DNA from: Pseudomonas svalbardensis
GTDB taxonomy: Bacteria; Pseudomonadota; Gammaproteobacteria; Pseudomonadales; Pseudomonadaceae
Assembly (NCBI RefSeq): GCF_030053115.1
Contig: NZ_CP125619.1
Location: 2,295,001-2,359,000 of the forward strand
Reading direction: 5' to 3'
Length of the DNA: 64,000 nt
A program made the translations under genes and the position numbers. Position 1 is the first letter of the stretch. Each line of letters starts with the position of its first letter. Shown here piece after piece: positions 19,247 through 27,862 of this stretch. Under the pieces are notes generated by a model. It was not told the origin of the DNA. It made no database searches and saw nothing but the letters and a program-made list of their open reading frames with translations.

Positions 19247-20232
19247 GTCCGGGAGTAAAGCTGTGCAGCGCGGGTGTCGTGTTGCTGCTGTGCTGCGTAT
19301 TGAGCCTGGCGGTCGGTGCCACCTGGATTCCACTGCCACAGATTGCCGCGGCGTTTGTCCATCCCGACCCATTGAGTATCAGTCATGTGCTGGTGACCAC
19401 CACGCGCCTGTCGCGCACCTTGATGGCGATTTCCGTAGGCGCTAGCCTGGCGGTCGCGGGCGCCCTGATGCAGGCACTGACGCGCAATCCGTTGGCGTCC
19501 CCCGGATTGTTCGGGATCAACGCCGGCGCGACCTTTTTTATCATTCTGTTTTCCTCGATCTTCTCGCTGTCATCCCCGGATGCCTGGCTATGGTCGGCGT
19601 TCATTGGCGCTGCCGTGGCGGGTTGTCTGGTGTGGCTGATCGGCAACATGGGGCAAGGCAGTCTCAGTCCACTGCGCATCGTGCTGGCGGGCGCGGCGAT
19701 CGCCGCGTTGTTCTCCGCCTTCAGCCAGGCGCTGCTGGTGGTGAATCAGGATGGCCTGGACACGGTGCTGTTCTGGATGGCTGGTTCGTTGTCCGAACGC
19801 AACCTGCCGAGCGCCGCACCCTTGTTGCTGACTGATGTGTTCGGGTTGTCGGGGGCGCTGTTGCTGGCCGGGCAGGTCAACGTGCTGAACGCCGGGGAAG
19901 AGATTGCCACGGGTCTGGGGCAGCGAACCGGTCTGATCCGGCTGCTGATGAGCGTGCTGGTGATTTGTCTCGCGGGCAGCGCGGTGGCGTTGGCCGGCAG
20001 CATTGGTTTCATCGGTCTTCTGGTACCGCACATGGTGCGCAAGGGGTTGTCCATCGATCATCGCTGGTTGCTGCCCGGTTGTGCGCTGCTCAACGCCATT
20101 CTCCTGCTGTTGGCGGATACGCTGTCGCGGGTATTGATCTTGCCTCAGGAGGTGCCGGTAGGGGTGATGACGGCGCTGTTCGGCGCGCCGTTTTTCATTA
20201 TGTTGGCCCGGCGTGGAGGTCGTTATGGATAG
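19243..20232 (+). CDS. cbrB: Ferric siderophore ABC transporter permease
   Basis: A 329-residue FecCD-family permease with about 9-10 membrane spans. Family marks are [43 protein letters not shown] (described in pieces: the R-L-PR-like start near residue 50 and the NPLA-P-LLG motif near residue 83) and the cytoplasmic coupling loop with GLGQRTG before [12 protein letters not shown]. It should form the membrane channel with CbrC. ATG 19243 overlaps the cbrA stop (ATGA), with AGGTGG upstream. The 138 bases of open frame before it lie in cbrA. Confidence 0.9.
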   Translation: MSPGVKLCSAGVVLLLCCVLSLAVGATWIPLPQIAAAFVHPDPLSISHVLVTTTRLSRTLMAISVGASLAVAGALMQALTRNPLASPGLFGINAGATFFIILFSSIFSLSSPDAWLWSAFIGAAVAGCLVWLIGNMGQGSLSPLRIVLAGAAIAALFSAFSQALLVVNQDGLDTVLFWMAGSLSERNLPSAAPLLLTDVFGLSGALLLAGQVNVLNAGEEIATGLGQRTGLIRLLMSVLVICLAGSAVALAGSIGFIGLLVPHMVRKGLSIDHRWLLPGCALLNAILLLLADTLSRVLILPQEVPVGVMTALFGAPFFIMLARRGGRYG

Positions 20233-21256
20233 GGTGGTGACTTGGCGCCGGGGCGGGTATTCCCGGCGGGTCAACCTTTCCACGTGGTTGCGGTTGGCGG
20301 CGGCGCTGGTGCTGACGGTGCTGGTGATGCTCGGCTCGTTGTCGCTGGGGAAAGTCAACCTTTCGCCCCTTGAGGTGATGCGAATTCTGTTTTCCAGCCA
20401 GGACGCCGGCCTGACGTTGATCGTCGAGCAACTGCGTTTTCCACGCATTGTGCTGGCGGCGCTGGTGGGCGCTGCGTTGTCGGTGTCCGGGCTGATCCTG
20501 CAAAGCATTATCCGCAACCCGCTGGCATCGCCGGACCTGCTGGGCATCACCAGCGGTGCCAGCGCTGCCGCCGTGCTTTACCTGTCGTTCTTGTCCGCGA
20601 CGCTGGGGCAACAATTTTTGCCCCTGGCCGCGATGCTCGGTGCGGCTTTGGCAACATTGGCCATTTATCTGCTGGCCTGGAAGCAGGGGACCTCACCGCT
20701 GCGGCTGGTGCTGATTGGCGTGGGCGTCTCGGCGATGTTGACGGCCGCGACCACCTTCATTCTGGTTTTCAGTCCGCTGACCACCACACTGTCTGCCTAC
20801 GTTTGGCTGACCGGCAGCGTGTACGGCGCCAGTTGGCCCGAACCGCTGGCGCTTGCGAGCTGGTTGTTGGGCATTTGTCCGCTGCTGGTGCTGCTGGCCC
20901 GTCAGGTGATGGTGCAACAGCTGGATGACAACCTGGCACAGGGCATCGGCGTGCGCGTGCAGTGGCTGCGGGCCGGTTTGTTGCTGGTGAGTGTGGCGTT
21001 GGCCGGTGCGGCCATTGCCTGGGGGGGGGCGATCGCGTTTGTCGGGCTGATCGCGCCGCATATTGCCAAACGCCTGGTGGCCTCTGGTTTCGCGGGGCAG
21101 GCCGTGATGGCAGCCCTGATTGGCGCAAATCTGGTGATGCTGGCGGACCTGGTCGGGCGCACGCTGTTTTTGCCCCTGGATCTACCGGCCGGGATCTTTG
21201 TCGCGGTGCTGGGCACACCCTTTTTTCTCTATTTATTGATTAAACAGCGTCATTAA
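20225..21256 (+). CDS. cbrC: Ferric siderophore ABC transporter permease
   Basis: A 343-residue FecCD-family permease, partner of CbrB. It shows [17 protein letters not shown] (about residue 65), the [15 protein letters not shown] motif near residue 100, the EAA-like loop [10 protein letters not shown], and [20 protein letters not shown] sits 5 bases before ATG 20225, which overlaps the cbrB stop by 8 bases. The ATPase gene begins 12 bases after it. There is a run of nine G in the coding sequence near 21024, within AIAWGGAIA, a plausible slippage site but in frame here. Confidence 0.9.
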   Translation: MDRVVTWRRGGYSRRVNLSTWLRLAAALVLTVLVMLGSLSLGKVNLSPLEVMRILFSSQDAGLTLIVEQLRFPRIVLAALVGAALSVSGLILQSIIRNPLASPDLLGITSGASAAAVLYLSFLSATLGQQFLPLAAMLGAALATLAIYLLAWKQGTSPLRLVLIGVGVSAMLTAATTFILVFSPLTTTLSAYVWLTGSVYGASWPEPLALASWLLGICPLLVLLARQVMVQQLDDNLAQGIGVRVQWLRAGLLLVSVALAGAAIAWGGAIAFVGLIAPHIAKRLVASGFAGQAVMAALIGANLVMLADLVGRTLFLPLDLPAGIFVAVLGTPFFLYLLIKQRH

Positions 21257-21268
21257 GGAATTCAACGT

Positions 21269-22060
21269 ATGACGTCGATTGCAAGTCGCGGGCTGACCCT
21301 GAGTTATCAGCGCCAGGTGATTATTGACGCGCTGGACATGCAACTGCCCAAGGGCAAGATCTCGGTGCTGATTGGCAGTAACGGCTGCGGCAAAAGCACC
21401 TTGCTCAAATCCTTTGCCCGACTGCTGAAACCGCAGCAAGGCTCGGTGATTCTCAACGGCGTGGATATCCAGCAAAAATCCACGGCGGCGGTGGCGCGTG
21501 AGTTGGCCATCCTGCCCCAGACACCGACGGCGCCGGAGGGCATTACCGTTCGCCAGCTCGTAGCCCTGGGCCGATACCCTTATCAAAGCTGGATGCAGCA
21601 GTGGTCGGCCGAGGATGAAACCATGGTCAATCGTGCGCTGACGCAGACCAGTTTGCAGGCGCTGGCGGATCGGCCGGTGGATGCCTTGTCCGGTGGGCAG
21701 CGCCAGCGTGCGTGGATCGCCATGACCCTGGCCCAGGACACCGGCATTGTGTTGCTGGACGAGCCGACGACCTTCCTCGACCTGGCTCACCAGATTGAAG
21801 TGCTGGACCTGCTGCGCGACCTCAACCGGCTCGAAAACAAAACCATCATCATGGTGCTTCACGACCTCAACCTGGCCTGTCGTTATGCGGATCATATGGT
21901 TGCGGTACATGAACGTACGGCATTTGCCCAAGGCCGCCCTGAGGACGTCTTGACTCAGGCGCTGGTCAAAACCGTGTTCGACCTCAACTGCAGGATTTTT
22001 CCTGACCCGTTCTTTGGTACGCCGATGTGCATCCCGTTTGGTCGGGAATTGCCGCAATGA
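21269..22060 (+). CDS. cbrD: Ferric siderophore ABC transporter ATPase
   Basis: A 263-residue FepC/FecE-type ABC ATPase. Walker A is GSNGCGKST (about residue 36), the Q-loop is [11 protein letters not shown], the signature is [13 protein letters not shown], Walker B is [12 protein letters not shown], and the switch histidine is in MVLHDLNLA. It powers uptake through CbrBC from the inner face of the membrane. AAGGA precedes ATG 21269. Its stop overlaps the start of the FhuF-like gene (ATGA). Confidence 0.93.
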   Translation: MTSIASRGLTLSYQRQVIIDALDMQLPKGKISVLIGSNGCGKSTLLKSFARLLKPQQGSVILNGVDIQQKSTAAVARELAILPQTPTAPEGITVRQLVALGRYPYQSWMQQWSAEDETMVNRALTQTSLQALADRPVDALSGGQRQRAWIAMTLAQDTGIVLLDEPTTFLDLAHQIEVLDLLRDLNRLENKTIIMVLHDLNLACRYADHMVAVHERTAFAQGRPEDVLTQALVKTVFDLNCRIFPDPFFGTPMCIPFGRELPQ

Positions 22061-22839
22061 ATCTGGCTCACCACTTCACCGCGCAAGAATGGAACGTGCT
22101 GGGCGGTGGGTTGCGTCTGAAGGACTGCGCCGAACGTGACCCATTACGCTCGCTGATGGCGCGTGACCTGTTGCAGGAAGATGTGTGCGAGCGTTTGCTG
22201 GACGCATTGAGCCCGGTCATTGGCTCACCGTCGCGGGCGATCACGGCCTCACTGCTAGGCAAGCGCCTGTCGTTCCTGGCAACCGGCGCCTGTTTGTACG
22301 CCATGTCGGTGTACGACAAAGGACTGCTGCTGTCCCTGGATAACACGGTGATCGAATACGGCCACGATGAAGGGCTGTGGACGTCTTCGATGCCGCTGGT
22401 TCATTCCCTGCCGCTGACGTACGAGGCAGGTGAGCGCGAGACCTGGCGGGAAACCCTGGTGCAGGCATTGTTTGCCGGGCTGTTGAAGCCGCTGTGGCAA
22501 ACCTTCAACCGTGTGAGTGGCGTTTCACGGCGCATCTTGTGGGAAAACACCGCCGTACGCGTGTATTCGTTGTATGAAAAACGCATGGCAAAAATCGACG
22601 AACCGTCGGTGCGCGAGCGCTATGAAGCGGACTTCAGGTGGTTGCTCACCCAGGCAGAACCTGCGCTGTTCGGCCTCGATTACAACCCGCTGAGCCATTT
22701 CCGCCGACCGCCGACACTGCTCGATGAGGGGCAGCGCAGCATTCGCTTTCGGCGAACCTGCTGCTTCTATTACCTGGCTACTGAGCCCGCTGAATATTGT
22801 TCGACCTGCCCATTGCTACGTCCGGGGAAATGCCGATGA
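22057..22839 (+). CDS. FhuF-like siderophore-iron reductase
   Basis: A 260-residue protein resembling the FhuF/[2Fe-2S] ferric reductase family. The C-terminal cysteine cluster is CC-x11-C-x2-C (RRTCCFYYL...EYCSTCP), close to the CC-x10-C-x2-C ligand set known for E. coli FhuF. It likely reduces imported ferric siderophore in the cytoplasm to release iron. It is translationally coupled to cbrD upstream and to the RraA-like gene downstream (ATGA overlaps on both sides). The N-terminal two thirds have no motif I recognise beyond general similarity in length. Confidence 0.8.
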   Translation: MNLAHHFTAQEWNVLGGGLRLKDCAERDPLRSLMARDLLQEDVCERLLDALSPVIGSPSRAITASLLGKRLSFLATGACLYAMSVYDKGLLLSLDNTVIEYGHDEGLWTSSMPLVHSLPLTYEAGERETWRETLVQALFAGLLKPLWQTFNRVSGVSRRILWENTAVRVYSLYEKRMAKIDEPSVRERYEADFRWLLTQAEPALFGLDYNPLSHFRRPPTLLDEGQRSIRFRRTCCFYYLATEPAEYCSTCPLLRPGKCR

Positions 22840-23462
22840 GTGATCAGATCAACCCTCGCCATCAGCTCGTCACCCCGGAGTTACTCAACGCCTACCGGTC
22901 GATCCCTTCATCAACCATCGGCCATTTTTCTGATCAGGGTTTCCTGCGGGGGATCAAGCCGCTGTTCAACGACATCCGCATGGTCGGTAATGTCGTCACC
23001 GTCAAAGTCTTCCCACCGGATGGCAGCATTTTGCGTGAAGCACTGTTGCTGAGTGAGCCGGGTGACGTGCTGGTGATCGAATGTGTGGGCGACGAGGAGT
23101 GTGGCTGCTGGGGTGAACTGCGCACCCTGGCCGGGCTGATCAAAGGGTTGGCCGGGGTGGTGGTATCGGGTGCGGTCACGGATGTCGGCGCATTGCGTCG
23201 CCATGGGTTGCCGATCTTTTGCCGGGACGTCAGTGCGTACACGACTCGCGGCATTGGCGCCCATGGGGAAGTCAATCAGTCGATCAATGTGGGCGGGGTT
23301 CGGGTGCAGCCGGGGGACCTGGCCATTGGTGATGATGACGGTGTCTTCATCCTCGATGCCCAGCGTGCGGCCGAGCTGCTTCCCGAGCTCTTGGCCAAAG
23401 AGGAAATGGACCAGCAGCGCAGGGCCGAGTTCTTGCAGAGGCTCAATCAGCGAAGGGGCTGA
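22836..23462 (+). CDS. RraA/HMG-CHA aldolase-family protein
   Basis: A 208-residue RraA-fold protein. Family members include regulators of RNase E and metal-dependent pyruvate aldolases (HMG/CHA aldolase) that also decarboxylate oxaloacetate. The segment TIGHFSDQG is near residue 28, PPDGSILREALLLSEPGDVLVIE near 65, and GAVTDVGALRRHGLPIF near 112. Most family members carry Arg-Asp where this protein has Thr-Asp (GAVTDV), so activity may differ. It overlaps the FhuF-like gene by 4 bases and ends the operon before a terminator. A role in handling the keto-acid units of the siderophore is conceivable but unproven. Confidence 0.8.
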   Translation: MSDQINPRHQLVTPELLNAYRSIPSSTIGHFSDQGFLRGIKPLFNDIRMVGNVVTVKVFPPDGSILREALLLSEPGDVLVIECVGDEECGCWGELRTLAGLIKGLAGVVVSGAVTDVGALRRHGLPIFCRDVSAYTTRGIGAHGEVNQSINVGGVRVQPGDLAIGDDDGVFILDAQRAAELLPELLAKEEMDQQRRAEFLQRLNQRRG

Positions 23463-23480
23463 CTTCCCGAGCTGAAATGA

Positions 23481-23511
23481 AAAGGGGCAACTGTGCAGTT
23501 GCCCCTTTTTT
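23481..23511 (+). terminator. Terminator at the end of the siderophore operon
   Basis: A perfect stem of about 13 bp (AAAGGGGCAACTG with its complement) is followed by a T-run. The A-run on the other side means it can also serve the convergent FAD oxidoreductase gene. Confidence 0.9.
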
Positions 23512-23523
23512 GCATCTAATCGG

Positions 23524-24807
23524 TCAGAAGCCGAGTTTGTCGCGCAGTCCGTAATACCAGGCGCCCAACGCAGCGAACGGTGTGCGCAGCAGTTGTCCGC
23601 CGGGGAACGGGTAGTGGGGCAGGTCGGCAAACGCATCGAAACGCTCAGCCTGGCCACGTAATGCTTCAGCCAACACCTTGCCCGCCAGGTGCGTGTACGT
23701 CACGCCATGGCCGCTGCAACCCTGGGAATAGTAGATGTTGTCGCCCAGGCGTCCGACCTGGGGAAGACGCGACAAGGTCAGCAGGAAATTGCCGGTCCAG
23801 GCGTAATCGATCTTCACGTCCTTGAGCTGCGGGAAGGCCTTGAGCATCTTCGGCCGAATTATCGCCTCGATGTTCGCCGGATCCCGCGCGCCATACACCA
23901 CGCCACCGCCGAAGACCAGGCGCTTGTCGCCAGTCAAACGGTAGTAGTCGAGCAGGTAGTTGCAGTCCTCGACGCAGTAATCCTGCGGCAACAGGCTCTT
24001 GGCCAATGCTTCGCCCAAGGGTTCAGTGGTGATCACCTGAGTCCCGCAGGGCATCGATTTGGCGGCCAGTTCCGGCACCAGATTACCGAGATACGCATTG
24101 CCCGCCACGATGATGAACTTGGCTCTGACCTTGCCCTGAGGCGTATGCACCACCGGACTCGCGCCGCGCTCGATGCGCACCGCCGGCGATTGCTCATAAA
24201 TAGTTCCGCCCAACGACTCCACAGCTGCGGCTTCGCCCAGTACCAGGTTCAGCGGATGAATGTGCCCGCCGCTCATGTCGAGCATGCCGCCGACGTATTG
24301 ATCGCAAGCGACCACTTCACGGATGCGACGCTGATCCATCAGTTCAAGCTGCGTGTGACCGAACCGCTCCCACAGACGCTTCTGGGATTCCAGATGGCCC
24401 ATGTGCTTGGCGGTAATGGCGGCGAATACGCCACCGTCCTTCAAGTCGCACTGGATATTATATTTGGCAACCCGCTCACGAATGATCCGCCCACCTTCGA
24501 ATGCCATCTGCCCCAGCAACTGAGCCTGCTTGGGACCGACACTGCGCTCGATCACATCGATGTCGCGGCTATAACTGTTAACGATCTGGCCACCGTTACG
24601 CCCCGACGCACCAAAACCTACCTTCGCGGCCTCAAGCACCGTAACCCGGAAACCGTTTTCCAGCAGAAACAGGGCAGAGGACAGACCGGTGTAACCGGCA
24701 CCGATCACACAGACATCAGTCTCTACGTCATCCTGCAAGGCCGGGCGCGGCGGAACCGCATTGGCCGATGCGGCGTAATAGGATTCCGGGTAGGGGGTGT
24801 TCGCCAT
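23524..24807 (-). CDS. FAD-dependent amine/amino-acid oxidoreductase (PuuB/OrdL-like)
   Basis: A 427-residue DAO-family flavoenzyme. The ADP-binding motif VCVIGAGYTGLSSALFL is near residue 31, followed by VLEAAKVGFGASGRNGG, the hallmark of gamma-glutamylputrescine oxidase-like enzymes. The C-terminal flavin segment is YYSQGCSGHGVTYTHLAGK. Likely reaction: oxidative deamination of a gamma-glutamylated polyamine or a related amine, with O2 or a quinone as acceptor. No glutamylpolyamine ligase lies next to it, so the substrate is open. It is a single-gene unit sharing the bidirectional terminator at 23481-23511. Confidence 0.85.
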   Translation of the reverse strand: MANTPYPESYYAASANAVPPRPALQDDVETDVCVIGAGYTGLSSALFLLENGFRVTVLEAAKVGFGASGRNGGQIVNSYSRDIDVIERSVGPKQAQLLGQMAFEGGRIIRERVAKYNIQCDLKDGGVFAAITAKHMGHLESQKRLWERFGHTQLELMDQRRIREVVACDQYVGGMLDMSGGHIHPLNLVLGEAAAVESLGGTIYEQSPAVRIERGASPVVHTPQGKVRAKFIIVAGNAYLGNLVPELAAKSMPCGTQVITTEPLGEALAKSLLPQDYCVEDCNYLLDYYRLTGDKRLVFGGGVVYGARDPANIEAIIRPKMLKAFPQLKDVKIDYAWTGNFLLTLSRLPQVGRLGDNIYYSQGCSGHGVTYTHLAGKVLAEALRGQAERFDAFADLPHYPFPGGQLLRTPFAALGAWYYGLRDKLGF

Positions 24808-24949
24808 CCTGCAGCCTCTGTTTAATATATTTTACGAGTGCATCGATCCTACCCGAGATAAAAATCGACCGCCAGCCACCGCAAAATCTTCTTTGCAGCG
24901 GCAAAATTAAATATTTTGCATATTCATAGGGTTAGCTCGAAAAAAGGTG

Positions 24950-24977
24950 TTGACACCCCTCCGGAATTCCGTAGAAT
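24950..24977 (+). promoter_or_regulatory. Promoter of tRNA-Val(GAC)
   Basis: TTGACA at 24950-24955 and TAGAAT at 24972-24977 have a 16-base spacer. A G+C-rich discriminator (GCCGCC) follows, as expected for stringently controlled stable-RNA promoters. The tRNA begins 13 bases after the -10. Confidence 0.75.
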
Positions 24978-24990
24978 GCCGCCTCACAGC

Positions 24991-25067
24991 AGGCACGTAG
25001 CTCAGTTGGTTAGAGCACCACCTTGACATGGTGGGGGTCGTTGGTTCGAGTCCAATCGCGCCTACCA
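24991..25067 (+). tRNA. tRNA-Val (anticodon GAC)
   Basis: A 77-base cloverleaf with anticodon loop TTGACAT (anticodon GAC), T-loop TTCGAGT and encoded CCA. The acceptor stem AGGCACG/CGCGCCT contains an A-C mismatch at the fifth pair. All other stems pair well. Confidence 0.95.
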
Positions 25068-25097
25068 AACAAAATCCGCTCTGCTGGGCGGTCTAGA

Positions 25098-25126
25098 AGG
25101 GCTCACCGAAAGGTGGGCCCTTTTTT
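25098..25126 (+). terminator. Terminator after tRNA-Val(GAC)
   Basis: A 10-bp stem (25098-25107 with 25112-25121, one G-T pair) with a GAAA tetraloop is followed by TTTTTT. Confidence 0.9.
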
Positions 25127-25219
25127 GTTGTCTGCGATTTGCAAAACTTTTGCAAAACCCCACTCAAACGCCAGCTCGGCGCCCACCTCCAGATACTCGA
25201 CCTTCTTTTCGTCGTGTCT
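25103..25219 (-). pseudogene. Possible tyrosine-recombinase C-terminal relic beside tRNA-Val
   Basis: A 38-codon open stretch on the minus strand (KKVEYLEVGAELAFEW... to TFR) resembles the tail of a phage-type integrase and points towards the tRNA 3' end, as integrases at tRNA sites do. It has no start codon and no catalytic residues. The rest of the gap to 25480 has no gene, only a 14-base palindrome at 25298-25311. Confidence 0.25.
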
Positions 25220-25297
25220 TCACTTTGCTGGTGGCCGCCGTAGCGCGGGTGGTGTCGTAGGGGAATGGGCGCGTGACAATGCAGGGGTATGATCGCA

Positions 25298-25311
25298 ATC
25301 ACGATCGTGAT
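25298..25311. repeat. 14-base palindrome ATCACGATCGTGAT
   Basis: A perfect 14-base palindrome, flanked by further CGATCGTGA-like copies, lies in an otherwise empty stretch between tRNA-Val and the small ORF at 25481. It could be an operator; no nearby gene makes this clear. Confidence 0.4.
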
Positions 25312-25480
25312 CGTGACGATAGAGCGACTGAGTGCGCAGGCCATCGGCTAGCGAGAGACGGCGGTGACAGGCGCTCCTCGGGCCCAATGATCACCCGGTT
25401 TGCCGATTAGCTTCAGCGGCACGGGTTGCCAGTGATTCAGGCGTAAGATAGCGGTGCTACCTCATCAAAAGGAGCCGCAT

Positions 25481-25675
25481 ATGATCGCCGACCAAATGAA
25501 CAAGCCGGTATCTGAGGACAGAGCTGTTTGGGATCAATACTTCTGCGCTGCGTTGATTGCGGAAAGCAATCTGACGGCACCGGTTGTAGGAGGGGCTACT
25601 CATGAAGACAGGCAGAACCTGTTGATTGAAAGGGCCAAAGCTCTCGCCGACAAGATGATGGAAAACAGAAAATAA
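25481..25675 (+). CDS. Small conserved-looking protein of unknown function
   Basis: A 64-residue soluble protein (MIADQMNKPVSEDRAVWDQYF...KMMENRK). AAGGAG sits 7 bases before ATG 25481, which makes it a convincing gene. It is probably helical, without a signal peptide or membrane segment. I do not recognise the family. A 10-bp hairpin (25678-25703) follows the stop. Confidence 0.65.
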   Translation: MIADQMNKPVSEDRAVWDQYFCAALIAESNLTAPVVGGATHEDRQNLLIERAKALADKMMENRK

Positions 25676-25677
25676 CC

Positions 25678-25704
25678 AGAGCCCAGCCATCGCGCTGGGC
25701 TCTT
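25678..25704 (+). terminator. Hairpin terminator after the 64-residue ORF
   Basis: A 10-bp stem AGAGCCCAGC/GCTGGGCTCT with a 6-base loop starts 3 bases after the stop. The T-tract is short, so termination may be partial. Confidence 0.55.
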
Positions 25705-25788
25705 CACATCTGGATCTCGGCATCATTGCAGCGCTTGCTGTCAGGCAGGGCAGAGGCATGGGTTTGGTCGCCTTTAACACCGAGAACC

Positions 25789-26496
25789 TCAAATACCTTC
25801 CAGCGTTTTCAAAAATGCTTGGATGTGTCTGGCCGCCTCTTCAGGCGCAACCTGAAGCAGGCAGTGCGGTGCTTCGATTTCAATGATTCGTGTATCACCG
25901 TTCATTGAAGAGACCCGCGTAGACGCTGTCCCGGGAACCACCGAATCATGCTTAGCGCGAAGGTAAATAGTCGGTACGCTGACTTGGGCGAGCTTGGCGG
26001 ATACGTCAACGGTAAGAACCGATCGTAGTCGTGAACGCATTACCGAAGGGCTCACTTGAGTGATGGCCTGGCGTAGCGCTGCGCGCAGGGCGCTCGTGGA
26101 AAACCGGCCGAGCAATACTTTGCTGATCCATCCGACAGGCGCAAGGCTGAGCGGCAGTGCGCCGAGCAAAAAACTCAAGTGACTGAATATTGGTCTTGGA
26201 TTGCGTGCGAATGTGCCGCACAGCACGAGTCCCAGCTGCTGGGGCGGTTGCCTGGCGCTCAGGGAAATAGCGATCGGTCCCGAGAAGGATTCACCCAGCA
26301 GTACGAATGGGCGGTCGGTCGGCAGCGACTCTCGGACCAGCGACTCCAGCGCTGTGTAGCTCAGCGGAATATTGGGGGGATAGGTGATGATTAGCGTATC
26401 GAATTCGCGCTCCATGCTGGATGCAAAGGCTGCGAACAATTCACCTGTTCCATCCATTCCAGGTAGCAGAACCAGCGTGGGAGTTGATCGATTCAT
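25789..26496 (-). CDS. Alpha/beta hydrolase
   Basis: A 235-residue cytosolic alpha/beta-hydrolase. The nucleophile elbow is GESFSG with S70, the oxyanion region is LLPGMDGTGELF near residue 10, the acid is in LRAKHDSVVPG and the histidine in EAPHCLLQ. It lacks a signal peptide. The size and the PGMDGTG motif resemble short-chain esterase/thioesterase-like hydrolases. No neighbour suggests a substrate. The gene stands alone between convergent or unrelated units. Confidence 0.8.
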   Translation of the reverse strand: MNRSTPTLVLLPGMDGTGELFAAFASSMEREFDTLIITYPPNIPLSYTALESLVRESLPTDRPFVLLGESFSGPIAISLSARQPPQQLGLVLCGTFARNPRPIFSHLSFLLGALPLSLAPVGWISKVLLGRFSTSALRAALRQAITQVSPSVMRSRLRSVLTVDVSAKLAQVSVPTIYLRAKHDSVVPGTASTRVSSMNGDTRIIEIEAPHCLLQVAPEEAARHIQAFLKTLEGI

Positions 26497-26677
26497 GTGT
26501 TCCGTCCTTGCCTGCGAATCGTTGGCGTCGGCCCAGCGTTATGACCAGTGATATCGCCGGCCAGATGGAAGGCCCGCAGCGCAAGACGATGCTGGTGCTG
26601 CAACAGGTGATCATGATGGGTGAGTTAGCGGTCAATCGCGTACTGGATAACCACAAGCCTGGGTAGTCGCCAGGCAC

Positions 26678-26706
26678 TGTAACGAGGGGATTGCCCCCTC
26701 GTTACA
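26678..26706. repeat. 12-bp hairpin
   Basis: A perfect 12-bp inverted repeat (TGTAACGAGGGG and its complement) with a 5-base loop, without a T-run on either side. It is possibly a weak terminator or mRNA-end hairpin. Confidence 0.4.
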
Positions 26707-26797
26707 AATGTTGCATGAAGAGCATGAATCACTACTGGCGTGGTTCATCTCAACAGCGTCGGACCTGCGTGGTAGGTCCAACCAACTAAAACCAATC

Positions 26798-27010
26798 TTA
26801 CCTGGCGTTCAACTTCTTCAGTTCTTCATAAGTCGCCGACTGTACAAACCAGAAGCCGGAGATGATGCACCACGTCAGGGTGCCGGTAATGAAAACGCCT
26901 GCCCCGGACCAGAAGCCCTGAACGAAGATCATGACCACTGCGGCGATCCAGATAACGGCCAGTGCGACGTACAGAACTACGTTGTTTACGCCAATTACGA
27001 ACTCTTTCAC
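26798..27010 (-). CDS. Small two-span inner-membrane protein
   Basis: A 70-residue protein with two hydrophobic helices (VVLYVALAVIWIAAVVMIFV and VFITGTLTWCIISGFWF) and a charged C-terminal tail (YEELKKLNAR). I start at GTG 27010, because AAGGA lies 6 bases upstream; the longer in-frame opening has no ribosome site. The function is unknown. Confidence 0.65.
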   Translation of the reverse strand: MKEFVIGVNNVVLYVALAVIWIAAVVMIFVQGFWSGAGVFITGTLTWCIISGFWFVQSATYEELKKLNAR

Positions 27011-27226
27011 GTCTAATTCCTTTTGAATGATTATCCTCTGACTCCTTACGCAAGGGCCAGTGAGCGGCATGATAGGGAGATAGCTGGCTGTTCGCCAGTC
27101 ATGTCGCCCTGAGCAGGCATGCTTCGAAAAAATTGCCCTCAGCCTGTAGGTGCCTGGCAGGCAGATTTCCAGAATTTGGACTACTACTGACAAGCCCATT
27201 TCCTTATCCCTGTCAGGAGCATCCCT

Positions 27227-27682
27227 ATGCTGTCTCACTGGTTTCTTGCGGCGATCCACCTCTTGGCTGTTGCCTTGGGCCTCTGGGCGGTGCTCACCCG
27301 AGGGGCGGCGTTAAGCCGCCTGGCCGTCGGTACGGCGCAGGTCCGCAGCGTGCTGGTTGCCGATAACGTATGGGGCATCTGTGCGGGTATTTTGCTGATC
27401 ACAGGTTTGATGCGGGCCTTCGGTGGGTACGACAAAGGCACCGACTATTACCTTCATCAGCCGTTGTTCCATCTGAAGATGACGCTGTTCGTGATCATTC
27501 TGCTGCTTGAAGTGGCACCAATGATCACCTTGATCAAGTGGCGGATCGCCTTGGGCAGGGGCGCTTCGATTGACCAGGGCCGAGCCAGGCTGTTTGCGCG
27601 CATCAGCCATATCGAAGCGCTGTTGTTGATGATGATGGTGATTGCGGCCACCGGCATGGCGCGCGGTGTGACCTTCGGCTAA
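27227..27682 (+). CDS. DUF2214-like membrane protein
   Basis: A 151-residue inner-membrane protein with four hydrophobic segments (near residues 4-24, 47-63, 80-100 and 125-145). The pattern HWFLAAIHLLAVALG, LVADNVWGICAG and FHLKMTLFV fits the DUF2214 family, whose function is not known. AGGAG precedes ATG 27227. It is a monocistronic gene. Confidence 0.75.
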   Translation: MLSHWFLAAIHLLAVALGLWAVLTRGAALSRLAVGTAQVRSVLVADNVWGICAGILLITGLMRAFGGYDKGTDYYLHQPLFHLKMTLFVIILLLEVAPMITLIKWRIALGRGASIDQGRARLFARISHIEALLLMMMVIAATGMARGVTFG

Positions 27683-27862
27683 TAACGGCGTGATTCGTCG
27701 GGGTTAAAGCGAATAATCTGACAGCCACGGCGTGGCCGAAGCCGGTAGCATCGGCTTCACGTAATGGGGGGAGGAGGCGAGTGCTCAACAAAATGCCGAG
27801 CATGAATCTTTAGCCAGCCATTGCGCTGTAACGAACGGGCTGGCTACTGACTGCAACAGGAT

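Noticed and set aside
26540..26666. A 41-codon frame (MTSDIAGQMEGPQRK...) between the hydrolase gene and a hairpin
   Set aside because: The sequence looks coding-like but has no ribosome site and overlaps nothing conserved that I recognise; it may be a remnant, but the support is too thin for a gene call.
27811..27846. A TAGCCAGCC/GGCTGGCTA inverted repeat beyond the end of rsmE
   Set aside because: The loop is long and there is no T-run in either direction, so it is not a convincing terminator.
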